From positions 1 to 14,624 of the forward strand of contig CALFRX010000215.1 in NCBI GenBank assembly GCA_937919295.1: DNA of 14,624 bases, given 5' to 3'. Of the stretch, positions 1 to 7,401 are shown one piece after another (position 1 is the first letter of the stretch; the number at the start of each line of letters is the position of its first letter). Origin of the DNA: an uncultured Peptococcaceae bacterium. Its GTDB lineage: Bacteria; Bacillota; Dehalobacteriia; UBA7702. Under the pieces are notes generated by a model. It searched no databases. It saw only the letters and a program-made list of their open reading frames with translations, and was not told the DNA's origin. A program made the position numbers and the translations under genes.

Positions 1-1314
1 CCCAATTGCGATAAAGTCGTTCCCGGCATGTTGATGGCGGCAGCTCGGCTTAACCTCCCTGCCGTATTCGTCAGCGGCGGCCCTATGCTGGCGGGGAAAT
101 ACAAAGGCAAAACATTGGATTTGAATTCCGTTTTCGAAGCCGTCGGCGCCCACGCCGCCGGAAAAGTCAACGATGAGGAACTCTGGGAAATCGAAACCAA
201 CGCCTGCCCCGGCTGCGGTTCCTGTTCCGGCATGTTCACCGCTAATTCCATGAACTGCCTCACCGAAGTCATCGGCATGGGCCTCCCCGGTAACGGCACC
301 ATTCCCGCTGTCCGCAGCGGCCGGGTGCATCTGGCAAAGAAAGCCGGGATCAAAGTGATGGAGATGGTCGAAAAAGATATCCGTCCTTTAGACATCATGA
401 ACGAGCAAACTTTCCGCAACGCCCTCACCATGGACATGGCTTTGGGCTGCTCCACCAATACGATCCTGCACCTTCCCGCCATTGCCCATGAAGCCGGCGT
501 CACCATCGATCTCGACCTGGTCAACGAGATTTCCGCCAAAACCCCTCACCTTTGCAAATTGGCCCCGGCGGGAACGCACCATATCGAAGATCTCGACGCT
601 GCCGGCGGCATCCACGGTGTCATGAAGCGCCTTGCCGAAAACAATCTGCTTCAATTAGACAATATCACCGTGACCGGCAAAACCTTAAAAGATAATCTTT
701 TAAATGCCAAAGTCCTCGACGACAGCGTGATTCGCCCCCTTAGCGATCCCTACAGCAACCAGGGCGGCCTCGCCGTTTTAAAGGGCAACATCGCTCCCGA
801 CGGCGCTGTGGTCAAACAAGCCGCCGTGGCTCCCGCCATGCTGACCCACGAAGGTCCGGCCCGTGTTTTCAACAGCGAGGAAGAAGCGGTGGCTGCTCTC
901 TATCACGGTAAAATCAAGCCCGGCGACGTCCTGGTGATTCGCTACGAAGGGCCCAAAGGCGGCCCCGGTATGCGGGAAATGCTCACCCCCACCTCTGCCG
1001 TACAGGGCATGGGCTTAGGCGAAAGCGTCGCCCTACTCACCGACGGGCGCTTTTCCGGCGCCACCCGGGGAGCGGCCATCGGCCACATCAGCCCCGAAGC
1101 CGCCGAAGGCGGTCTGATCGGCCTGATTGAAGAAGGGGACACGATCATGATTGATATTCCCAAGAAAACCTTGGAACTCAAAGTCGACGGTGCGACGCTG
1201 GCAGAAAGAGCAAAAAACCGCGTGATTTTGGAGCCCAAAATTAAAAGGGGCTATCTCGCCAAATACGCCGGACGCGTGACCTCGGCTTCTACCGGAGCAA
1301 TCCTCAACAAGTAA
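1..1314 (+). CDS. ilvD: Dihydroxy-acid dehydratase, 3' part (5' end outside the window)
   Basis: This enzyme dehydrates 2,3-dihydroxy acids to 2-keto acids, a late step of valine and isoleucine synthesis. The frame is open from base 1, and its first residues, PNCDKVVPGM, match the family's conserved cysteine segment, so the true start lies upstream of the window; the ATG at 28 is internal. Further family signatures are ACPGCGSCSGMFTAN (a cluster-ligand cysteine region, bases about 202-246), LGCSTNT (about 445-465), GPKGGPGMREM and TDGRFSG. The end, RGYLAKYAGRVTSAS followed by TGAILNK, is the normal family C-terminus, so the gene is intact at its 3' side. The stop codon overlaps the AAAGGAGG ribosome binding site of ilvN, which starts 13 bases further on, so the two are surely cotranscribed. 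Identity follows from the family motifs; cytoplasmic location is general knowledge of the family. Confidence 0.97.
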   Translation, partial: PNCDKVVPGMLMAAARLNLPAVFVSGGPMLAGKYKGKTLDLNSVFEAVGAHAAGKVNDEELWEIETNACPGCGSCSGMFTANSMNCLTEVIGMGLPGNGTIPAVRSGRVHLAKKAGIKVMEMVEKDIRPLDIMNEQTFRNALTMDMALGCSTNTILHLPAIAHEAGVTIDLDLVNEISAKTPHLCKLAPAGTHHIEDLDAAGGIHGVMKRLAENNLLQLDNITVTGKTLKDNLLNAKVLDDSVIRPLSDPYSNQGGLAVLKGNIAPDGAVVKQAAVAPAMLTHEGPARVFNSEEEAVAALYHGKIKPGDVLVIRYEGPKGGPGMREMLTPTSAVQGMGLGESVALLTDGRFSGATRGAAIGHISPEAAEGGLIGLIEEGDTIMIDIPKKTLELKVDGATLAERAKNRVILEPKIKRGYLAKYAGRVTSASTGAILNK

Positions 1315-1327
1315 AGGAGGTTCCCCT

Positions 1328-1822
1328 ATGCAGCACGTCTTATCGGTTCTGGTGCGCAACCGCGCCGGTGTTCTGACCCGGGTTTCGGGACTCTTCTCCC
1401 GCCGTGGTTATAACATTGAAAGCCTTGTGGTGGGCACCACGGAAAAACACGGCATCAGCCGCATGACCATCGTGGTCAACGGCGACGACAACATCATTGA
1501 ACAGGTCATCAAGCAACTCTATAAGCTCATCGACGTCATCAAGGTACAGAATATCACCAACGATCCCTTTGTTGACCGGGAGCTGGTGCTCATCCGCGTG
1601 CGGGTCACAAAAGAAAGCCGTGCTGAAATTATGGATACCGTGCTCCAGGTCTTTCGCGGCCGCATCGTCGATATCAGCGGTGATTCCATGATGATTGAAG
1701 CCACCGGTGATACTGGTAAGATCGAAGCCATCGAAGCCTATCTCAGCTCTTTCGGGATCAAGGAAATGGCCAGAACAGGCAAAGTAGCCCTGGCCCGCGG
1801 CGCCAAAGACAGGAGGGATTGA
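1328..1822 (+). CDS. ilvN: Acetolactate synthase small (regulatory) subunit
   Basis: This is the regulatory subunit of acetohydroxyacid synthase, which binds the catalytic subunit IlvB and usually confers valine feedback inhibition. The 164-residue protein has the typical length. It opens with an ACT domain (residues about 1-75) that includes LVRNRAGVLTRVSGLFSRRGYNI followed by a glycine-rich turn and HGISRM. The C-terminal half, with DPFVDRELVLIRV and FRGRIVDIS, is the second ACT-like domain of the family. The start is well set by a perfect AAAGGAGG at 1313-1320, seven bases before the ATG. The gene lies before ilvB, the reverse of the common ilvB-ilvN order. Its stop is two bases before the ilvB ATG, and the ilvB ribosome binding site lies in its last codons, which suggests coupled translation. 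Confidence 0.97.
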   Translation: MQHVLSVLVRNRAGVLTRVSGLFSRRGYNIESLVVGTTEKHGISRMTIVVNGDDNIIEQVIKQLYKLIDVIKVQNITNDPFVDRELVLIRVRVTKESRAEIMDTVLQVFRGRIVDISGDSMMIEATGDTGKIEAIEAYLSSFGIKEMARTGKVALARGAKDRRD

Positions 1823-1824
1823 CC

Positions 1825-3483
1825 ATGAAAACCGGCGCGGAAGTTGTAATAGAAGCTTTACTCCGAAACAACACCGAACTTGTCTTCAGTTACCCCGGCG
1901 GTGCCATTCTCCCCGTCTACAACGCCTTGGGGAGAAGTCCCATCAAAAACGTCCTGGTCCGCCAGGAACAGGGGGCGGCCCATGCCGCCAGCGGCTATGC
2001 CCGGGTCACCGGCAAAGCCGGCGTGGTGATCGCCACCTCCGGCCCGGGAGCGACAAACCTGGTCACCGGCATTGCCACCGCCAATATGGACTCCATTCCC
2101 CTGGTACTTATCACCGGCCAGGTCAGTACCGATATGATTGGTACCGACGCTTTTCAGGAAACGGATATCACCGGGATCACCCACCCCATTACCAAGCATA
2201 ATTACCTCGTCAAAAACAGCGACGACCTCGCCGAAGTCATTGACGAAGCCTTTCATATCGCCACCACGGGACGGAAAGGCCCGGTGCTGATTGATATTCC
2301 CAAAGATGTGGCCGCCGGTAAGACCAAAGGCACGGTGAAACCGATTCACCTGCCCAGCTATCAGCCCACAGTCAAAGGAAGTATGCGTCAGCTGAAAAAG
2401 GCCGCCACGGTCATGGAAAACGCCAAAAGGCCCCTGATCTTCGCCGGCGGCGGCGTTGTGGCTGCCGCCGCCCAAAAGGAACTCGCTGCTTTTGCCGCTC
2501 TCATCGACGCCGCGGTCTGCACTTCCCTGATGGGCATCGGCTCCATTGACACGAAAAACGAACGCTCCTTGGGCATGACCGGCCTTCACGGCCGCACCGG
2601 CGCCAATCTGGCCATGAGCGAGTGCGATCTGCTGATTGCCGTAGGCTGCCGCTTTGACGACCGGGTCACCTTAAACCACAGCGGTTTCGCAGCAGCCAAA
2701 AAGATCATACACATCGACATTGACCCGGCGGAAATCGGCAAGAACATCGGCGCCAATATCCCCATCGTCGGCGACGTCGCCGCGGTTTTGACGGATCTCG
2801 CCACCGTCACTACGGCAAAAACCAATGAGGACTGGATGCGGCAGGTAGCAGCTTGGCGCGGCCAGTGGCCGCCCCAGGCCGCCGCCGATAACAGTCTCAT
2901 GGCCTTTCAAATCACGGCGGCGCTGAATCGCTTGACCCCCAAAGACGTCATCTATACCACCGATGTCGGACAACACCAGATGTTTGCCGCCCAGAATCTC
3001 GAGATCGAAGCGGGGCCCCATTTTATCACTTCCGGCGGTTTGGGCACCATGGGCTACGGCCTCCCAGCGGCCATCGGCGCGAAGTTGGGCGCCATGAAAC
3101 AAACGGTGATCGCCATCACCGGCGACGGTTCTTTCCAAATGAATTTTAATGAACTGGGAACCATTCGCGACCAGAACCTTGATCTCAAGATCGTGCTCTT
3201 TAACAACGCCTGCCTGGGCATGGTGCGCCAGCTCCAACACCACTACAGCGGCGACGCCTATTTCGGCGTCGATTTGCCCGGCAATCCCGATTTTGGCCTC
3301 ATCGCCCAAGCCTACGGCTTTGCCGCCTTCCGCATTGAAAAAAGAGAAGAGGTCTTCCCCGTTTTAGAGGAAGCGCTACAAACCCCCGGCACTGTCCTGA
3401 TCGATTGCCGCATCTCTAAGGAAGACATGGTTTTCCCCATTGTCTTAAACAACCAGCCTCTGAAAAACATGATCTATGAATAA
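1825..3483 (+). CDS. ilvB: Acetolactate synthase large (catalytic) subunit
   Basis: This ThDP-dependent enzyme joins two pyruvates, or pyruvate and 2-ketobutyrate, in the first common step of branched-chain amino acid synthesis. I place the start at the ATG at 1825 (MKTGAEVV, 552 residues), seven bases after AGGAGGG at 1811-1817; a TTG at 1819 would sit directly against that site. Visible motifs are FSYPGGAILP (22-30), RQEQGAAHAA with the catalytic Glu48, SGPGATN, the central FAD-binding-like domain, and the ThDP/Mg motif from GDGSFQMNFNE (433) to the Asn pair at 460-461. The segment LGMVRQLQ has Leu470 where many homologues carry Trp, the position linked to herbicide sensitivity in plants. 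It pairs with the preceding ilvN product. A hairpin terminator follows at 3522-3566, so the operon ends here. Confidence 0.97.
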   Translation: MKTGAEVVIEALLRNNTELVFSYPGGAILPVYNALGRSPIKNVLVRQEQGAAHAASGYARVTGKAGVVIATSGPGATNLVTGIATANMDSIPLVLITGQVSTDMIGTDAFQETDITGITHPITKHNYLVKNSDDLAEVIDEAFHIATTGRKGPVLIDIPKDVAAGKTKGTVKPIHLPSYQPTVKGSMRQLKKAATVMENAKRPLIFAGGGVVAAAAQKELAAFAALIDAAVCTSLMGIGSIDTKNERSLGMTGLHGRTGANLAMSECDLLIAVGCRFDDRVTLNHSGFAAAKKIIHIDIDPAEIGKNIGANIPIVGDVAAVLTDLATVTTAKTNEDWMRQVAAWRGQWPPQAAADNSLMAFQITAALNRLTPKDVIYTTDVGQHQMFAAQNLEIEAGPHFITSGGLGTMGYGLPAAIGAKLGAMKQTVIAITGDGSFQMNFNELGTIRDQNLDLKIVLFNNACLGMVRQLQHHYSGDAYFGVDLPGNPDFGLIAQAYGFAAFRIEKREEVFPVLEEALQTPGTVLIDCRISKEDMVFPIVLNNQPLKNMIYE

Positions 3484-3521
3484 ACAAGGGGCCAAACCCA
3501 GCATTGGGCGAAGCCAAGGAA

Positions 3522-3566
3522 TTGCCGTAGAAAAGGCGAAACCTCTTCTACGGCAACTGTTTTATA
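3522..3566 (+). terminator. Intrinsic terminator of the ilv operon
   Basis: TTGCCGTAGAA (3522-3532) is a perfect inverted match to TTCTACGGCAA (3546-3556). A further three pairs (AGG 3534-3536 with CCT 3542-3544) close a small CGAAA loop. A T-rich tract (TGTTTTATACTTTT) follows. It lies 38 bases after the ilvB stop and before the promoter of the next gene. Confidence 0.9.
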
Positions 3567-3575
3567 CTTTTCTCA

Positions 3576-3604
3576 TTGTATTTATGCACAAAAATTGCTA
3601 TACT
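3576..3604 (+). promoter_or_regulatory. Sigma-A type promoter for the CapA-family gene
   Basis: TTGTAT (3576-3581) and TATACT (3599-3604) are separated by 17 bases, and TG precedes the second box by one base (extended -10). The expected start of transcription is near 3611, about 30 bases before the gene at 3640. It directly follows the ilv terminator. Confidence 0.8.
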
Positions 3605-3639
3605 GATCTTAATCATTAATATCAAACAGGAGTTTTAAC

Positions 3640-4953
3640 ATGGAGCCGAACCGCTATCATTTCAGCAAAGAAGATTATGAAGCCTGGGAAGAGGAGAAAC
3701 GCCGCCAACGGGAGGAAAAAAGAGCCGCTCTGCGCCGGCGCAAACAGCGTAAAATCCGCCAGGCCGTGATGATTTCCCTATCCGGAGTCATGGTCGTGGC
3801 CATTGCCGCCGCCGTGATGTTCTTCTCCAATTTCGGCCTCACCGGCGCGGAAGAGGAAAACAGCGTGATCACCAAGGAAATGCAGACCACGGAAAGCGGT
3901 TTTACTTCCTTGTCCTTGATGGCCTGCGGCGATAATCTGCTCCATACGAAACTCTATACGGAAGCCGCCGCCCGAGCCAAGGGGAGCGGCTACGATTTCA
4001 CCTACCTTTACCAGGATATCGCCGCTTTCACCAAGGACGCTGACATCTGTTTTGTCAATCAGGAAACCCCCTTGGCCACCGCCGTCTATCCGGCATCCAG
4101 CTATCCCCTGTTCAACACGCCTTCGGAAACGGTCACCGCCCTCCACGACATCGGCTTCAACGTCTTCAATATCGTCTCCAACCATTCCCTGGACATGAGC
4201 GCCAAAGGCCTTGAGGCCACCATCGATTTCATGAAAACCGTGCCGGACAGCCTCTATGTCGGCGCTTATGACAATCAAGAGGAAATGGAAAAACTCCATT
4301 ATCTTACCGTGGACGGGATGAAGGTCGCCTTTATCGGTTTTACGGAAATGACCAACGGTTTAACCCTAAGCAGCGATTCCGATCTCGCTTTCGTCTATAC
4401 TTCCGATGAGGCGGAAATGAAAAAGCTCATTGAAAACGCCAATCAGGAAGCGGACGTGGTCGTCGTTTCCGTCCACTGGGGACAGGAAAATGTTACCTCG
4501 GCCCTGCCTGCCCAGAAGGAACTGGCCCAGAAATTCGCCGATTGGGGCGGAGATTTGATTTTGGGACATCATCCCCACGTTTTAGAAGAAATTGAGACGC
4601 TAACCTCCGCCGACGGCCGCGCCGTCCCCGTCTGCTACTCTTTGGGGAACCTTACCTCCACCATGAACGATCCCGCCAATCACGTAGGCGGCTTCTACAA
4701 ATGCAGTATCATTGTGGATCACGCTACCGGCAGCGTTTCCATTGCCGATGAGGAATTCATTCCTACCATCAACTATTTCACCGCCGGTAAAAATAATATT
4801 CACGTGATCCCCTTCTCCGCTTACACGGAAACCATGGCGGCCAATCACGGCTTCGCCATCACCACCGACTACGTGAAAAACCTGCTCTCCTCTACCGTCG
4901 GTACCGAGCTCATCCCAGAGCTGAACAGCGGCGGCGAGAGTGCCGCGGAATGA
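3640..4953 (+). CDS. Membrane-anchored CapA-family protein (poly-gamma-glutamate capsule CapA-like, metallophosphatase fold)
   Basis: The 437-residue protein has three parts. Residues 1-41 are very charged, with many Arg, Lys and Glu, and a basic KQRKIR just before the membrane. Residues about 42-64 form one hydrophobic helix. Residues about 90-390 form a CapA-type domain. The basic N-terminal side suggests that the N-terminus stays inside and the large domain faces outward. CapA motifs are ACGDNLLH (95-102), NQETPLA (140-146), SNHSLD (180-185), VHWGQEN (278-284), GHHPHVLEE (309-317) and YSLGN (333-337). In related proteins the Asp/Asn/His set resembles calcineurin-like phosphatase ligands. 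AGGAG at 3628-3632 sets the start. No capB, capC or other capsule gene is visible nearby, so a role in polyglutamate synthesis is not supported by context; a cell-envelope hydrolase or binding role is equally possible. It appears to be a single-gene unit, with no clear terminator before the SRP RNA promoter. Confidence 0.88.
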   Translation: MEPNRYHFSKEDYEAWEEEKRRQREEKRAALRRRKQRKIRQAVMISLSGVMVVAIAAAVMFFSNFGLTGAEEENSVITKEMQTTESGFTSLSLMACGDNLLHTKLYTEAAARAKGSGYDFTYLYQDIAAFTKDADICFVNQETPLATAVYPASSYPLFNTPSETVTALHDIGFNVFNIVSNHSLDMSAKGLEATIDFMKTVPDSLYVGAYDNQEEMEKLHYLTVDGMKVAFIGFTEMTNGLTLSSDSDLAFVYTSDEAEMKKLIENANQEADVVVVSVHWGQENVTSALPAQKELAQKFADWGGDLILGHHPHVLEEIETLTSADGRAVPVCYSLGNLTSTMNDPANHVGGFYKCSIIVDHATGSVSIADEEFIPTINYFTAGKNNIHVIPFSAYTETMAANHGFAITTDYVKNLLSSTVGTELIPELNSGGESAAE

Positions 4954-4960
4954 AATTTTC

Positions 4961-4989
4961 TTGCCATTCAATTGGCTGTATGCTATAAT
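4961..4989 (+). promoter_or_regulatory. Strong promoter of the SRP RNA
   Basis: TTGCCA (4961-4966) and a perfect TATAAT (4984-4989) are 17 bases apart, with an extended -10 TG at 4981-4982. The expected transcript start is near 4996, about 15 bases before the predicted mature RNA. It begins just after the stop codon of the CapA-family gene. Confidence 0.88.
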
Positions 4990-5010
4990 AACAGAACATG
5001 AGATTTCATT

Positions 5011-5282
5011 TTGCTGTGCTAGACGGGGAGGTAGCGGTGCCCTGTGGCCCACAACCCGCTGTAGTGGGGTTGAATTCCCGTCCGAGGTAGCATTTTGTAG
5101 GGTCTGTCTTTTATAAGTGATGTTGATGGCCGGGTCCCGGGCGGCGGACGACCGTGAACCCCGTCAGGTCCGGAAGGAAGCAGCGGTAAGCGGTGCGGTT
5201 CGGGTGCCCCGGGGAAGCCCGGTCGGAGTTAACTGTAAAAGCAACGCCTGTAAAATGTCTGTCGGAGACGGGTGCACAGCAT
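5011..5282 (+). ncRNA. ffs: Signal recognition particle RNA, long bacterial form with Alu domain
   Basis: The RNA of the signal recognition particle binds Ffh and helps target membrane proteins to the Sec translocon. The most conserved part, helix 8, is clear: GTCAGGTCCGGAAGGAAGCA begins at 5163, with the GGAA tetraloop at 5172-5175 and the asymmetric loop bases for Ffh binding. The 5' part (GGGGAGGTAGCGGTGCC, 5024-5040, to about 5086) is the Alu domain found in the long SRP RNAs of Bacillus and many Clostridia and absent from the short 4.5S form. The ends pair with each other: GCTGTGC (5013-5019) with GCACAGC (5274-5280). The layout closely follows B. subtilis scRNA, including its place directly before dnaX. 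Exact ends are inferred from this pairing, and processing from a slightly longer precursor is likely. The B. subtilis gene symbol is scr. Confidence 0.96.
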
Positions 5283-5310
5283 TTTAATTATATTTTATGA
5301 AAAACGATTT

Positions 5311-5375
5311 CACTGCGAAGACCGGAAATGCAAGCGGCTTTTGGATACCGCAGTGTATTTCCTTTTTTCTTCCCA
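5311..5375 (+). terminator. Possible terminator between the SRP RNA and dnaX
   Basis: CACTGCG (5311-5317) can pair with CGCAGTG (5349-5355) across a 31-base loop, and a T-rich tract (CCTTTTTTCTT) follows. It could end the SRP RNA transcript or merely attenuate it, since no separate strong promoter for dnaX is obvious. The long loop makes it weaker than the other terminators in the window. Confidence 0.4.
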
Positions 5376-5391
5376 AGTATTTAGGAGAACC

Positions 5392-7053
5392 ATGGAACAT
5401 TTAGCCCTCTACCGCAAATGGCGGCCGCAAAACTTCAAAACCATCATCGGCCAGGACGATATCATCCGGGTATTAAAAAACGCGGTCAAAAGCGGCAGAA
5501 CCGTTCACGCTTATCTTTTCTGCGGCACCCGGGGAACGGGGAAAACCAGCACCGCCCGGATTTTGGCCAAAGCGCTGAACTGTGAAAATCCCCAAGACGG
5601 CGAACCCTGCAACCAATGCGCCGCCTGCCGCGGCATTACGGAAGGCAGCTTTATGGACGTCATCGAAATCGACGCCGCCTCCAACCGGGGTATCGACGAG
5701 ATCCGGGATCTTTTGGAAAAAGTACATTTCGTTCCCGTTGCCGGGAAATATAAAGTATATATCATCGACGAGGCCCATATGCTCACCACGGAAGCCTTCA
5801 ACGCCCTGTTGAAGACTTTTGAGGAGCCCCCGGACCACGTCGTATTCATCCTCGCCACCACCGAAGCGCGGAAGGTACCCCTGACCATCCTTTCCCGCTG
5901 CCAACGCTACGATTTCAAGCCCATCGATGAAGAAACCGTGGCCGCCGCTTTGAAAAAAATCCTGGCGGCGGAAAACAAAGCAGCCGATGGCGACGCCATC
6001 GAATTGCTGGCGGAAAAAGCCAAAGGCAGTATGCGGGACGCCCTTTCCCTGATGGACCAGGCCATGGGGGTTGATACGGTGATGACGGCAGCGGAGATTA
6101 ACCGGCTGACCGGCTCTGTGGCCTACGAATTTTGGCCGCCATTTTTCCGCCATATCAAAGAGAACAATCTGCCCGCGGTTTTCCGTGATCTCGACTGTTT
6201 GGAAAACGAGGGCAAAGATCTGCGCCAGTTTTTTAGGGATTTCCGGGATTTCAGCGGCGATCTGATGCTCACTGAATACGAAAAAGGTCAGGGACGCCGG
6301 GAAAAGGTTCTACAAGAAGCCGCCGGTTTGCTTACACCCCAAGAGGTGCTGGAAATCATCGGGATCACCGGTGAAAGCGAGATCGTCTTTCGCTATAACC
6401 GCGACGCCAAAGCCGTCTGCCGCTTTTTGCTGGCAAAAATCATGAAGGCACTGCATCAAATTAGTCCGGCGGAAACCGCGGTAGCCCCGCCCCAGGTAGC
6501 ACCAGCCCTCAGGGAAAATCCCCGGGGAAAAAAGAGAACAGAGTCTGCCTACATTTTCCCCAACGAAGATATCGCAGCTCCCCCATCCCCGGAAACCGCC
6601 GTACCTTGGGAAGACCCTCCCCCCATCGGCGAAGCTACCCTGCTCCCGGACATGATCGAAGCAGCTGAAGCACCGGCAATGAGCGAAACAAAACGGGAAA
6701 AAGCAACCACGAAGGCCAAGGAAAAACGGGAGACAAAGAAACCCGCGACATCAAAAAATGACGACCATGACGATGCGGAAAAAGTCTGGGCTGCCCTATT
6801 GAAAGGGGTCAAGGAAAAGAATACTTCCACTTATACGTGGCTCTCCCACGGGGAGCCGACCCAAGTTACGGATCGGGAAATCACCGTCACTTACAGGGCG
6901 GAAGATGATCTTTATTTCCGTAAAATCCAGGAAGAAGAGCATAAAACCACGGTGGAGACCGTGCTACATACATTAGGCGGCAAGCAGCGGTTTCATCCCG
7001 TATCCGCCGCCGCGGAAAACATCGAAGAAATGACAATGAGTCTTTTTGATTAA
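5392..7053 (+). CDS. dnaX: DNA polymerase III clamp-loader subunit gamma/tau
   Basis: This AAA+ ATPase of the clamp loader opens and places the sliding clamp; tau also ties polymerase cores together. I choose ATG 5392 (MEHLALYRKWRPQNF, 553 residues) because AGGAG lies at 5383-5387 and this is the usual family N-terminus; the open frame continues upstream only into the SRP RNA. Motifs are Walker A GTRGTGKT (45-52), a zinc module with Cys64, 73, 76 and 79, Walker B YIIDEAHM (123-130), sensor region ILATTEARKVP and the SRC arginine-finger motif (168-170). A Pro/Lys/Glu-rich linker spans about 368-478, and a C-terminal tau-like domain follows. At 6528-6534 an A AAA AAG heptamer lies in the -1 slippage phase at codons 379-381, where a gamma product would end in other bacteria. 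ybaB follows after 14 bases. Confidence 0.96.
   Translation: MEHLALYRKWRPQNFKTIIGQDDIIRVLKNAVKSGRTVHAYLFCGTRGTGKTSTARILAKALNCENPQDGEPCNQCAACRGITEGSFMDVIEIDAASNRGIDEIRDLLEKVHFVPVAGKYKVYIIDEAHMLTTEAFNALLKTFEEPPDHVVFILATTEARKVPLTILSRCQRYDFKPIDEETVAAALKKILAAENKAADGDAIELLAEKAKGSMRDALSLMDQAMGVDTVMTAAEINRLTGSVAYEFWPPFFRHIKENNLPAVFRDLDCLENEGKDLRQFFRDFRDFSGDLMLTEYEKGQGRREKVLQEAAGLLTPQEVLEIIGITGESEIVFRYNRDAKAVCRFLLAKIMKALHQISPAETAVAPPQVAPALRENPRGKKRTESAYIFPNEDIAAPPSPETAVPWEDPPPIGEATLLPDMIEAAEAPAMSETKREKATTKAKEKRETKKPATSKNDDHDDAEKVWAALLKGVKEKNTSTYTWLSHGEPTQVTDREITVTYRAEDDLYFRKIQEEEHKTTVETVLHTLGGKQRFHPVSAAAENIEEMTMSLFD
6528..6534 (+). promoter_or_regulatory. Candidate -1 ribosomal frameshift heptamer A AAA AAG in dnaX
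   Basis: The heptamer starts on the third base of the Gly379 codon and covers the codons of Lys380 and Lys381, which is the X XXY YYZ phase needed for -1 slippage. It is identical to the Escherichia coli dnaX site. AGGGA at 6511-6515 lies 12 bases upstream and could act as an internal Shine-Dalgarno-like stimulator. I see no strong hairpin downstream. After a -1 shift the frame stays open for 44 codons to a TGA at 6666-6668, giving a protein of about 425 residues. Function is inferred. Confidence 0.4.
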
Positions 7054-7067
7054 AAGGAGGTAATTAC

Positions 7068-7382
7068 ATGGGCGCCAATATGCAAAAAATGATGAAACAA
7101 ATGCAGAAGATGCAGAAAGACATGGAGAAAATGCAGGCGGAAGCTGCCGAGAAGACCGTATCCGCCAGCGCCGGCGGCGGCGCCGTCACCATTACCGTAT
7201 CGGGAAATCAGGAAATCAAAGGCATCAACATCAATCCCGACGCTGTGGATCTTGACGACATTGAAATGCTGGAAGATATGATCATGGCCGCTGCCAACGA
7301 AGCCCTGGAGCAATCGAAGGAAATGATGACCGGCGAACTGAGCAAGCTTACCGGCGGCATGAATATCCCCGGTCTCTTCTAA
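7068..7382 (+). CDS. ybaB: YbaB/EbfC family nucleoid-associated protein
   Basis: A small DNA-binding protein of 104 residues, typical of the family, which forms dimers shaped like tweezers. The N-terminal helix is rich in Met, Gln and Lys (NMQKMMKQMQKMQKDMEK, from residue 4), followed by AEKTVSASAGGGAVTITVSG and GININPDAVDLDDIEMLED. The tail, GGMNIPGLF, matches the B. subtilis homologue YaaK, which ends in nearly the same residues. The start is set by AAAGGAGG at 7053-7060, overlapping the dnaX stop region. Its place between dnaX and recR is conserved across bacteria; the cellular role is still loosely defined and may relate to nucleoid structure or repair. recR follows after 19 bases with its own ribosome binding site, so the three genes are probably one operon. 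Confidence 0.95.
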   Translation: MGANMQKMMKQMQKMQKDMEKMQAEAAEKTVSASAGGGAVTITVSGNQEIKGININPDAVDLDDIEMLEDMIMAAANEALEQSKEMMTGELSKLTGGMNIPGLF

Positions 7383-7401
7383 TTTTTAAGCGGAGGTTTT
7401 C

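Noticed and set aside
1858..2589. 243-codon - strand open frame inside ilvB
   Set aside because: Gly/His/Asp-rich shadow of a clearly real gene, with no supporting signal.
5272..5391. Upstream extension of the dnaX frame from a GTG at 5272
   Set aside because: It would overlap the 3' end of the SRP RNA, has no ribosome binding site and adds residues absent from DnaX; ATG 5392 has AGGAG and the family N-terminus.
5953..5959. Run of seven A in dnaX as a second slippage site
   Set aside because: It begins on a codon's first base, not in the X XXY YYZ phase, and a shift here would cut through the ATPase domain.
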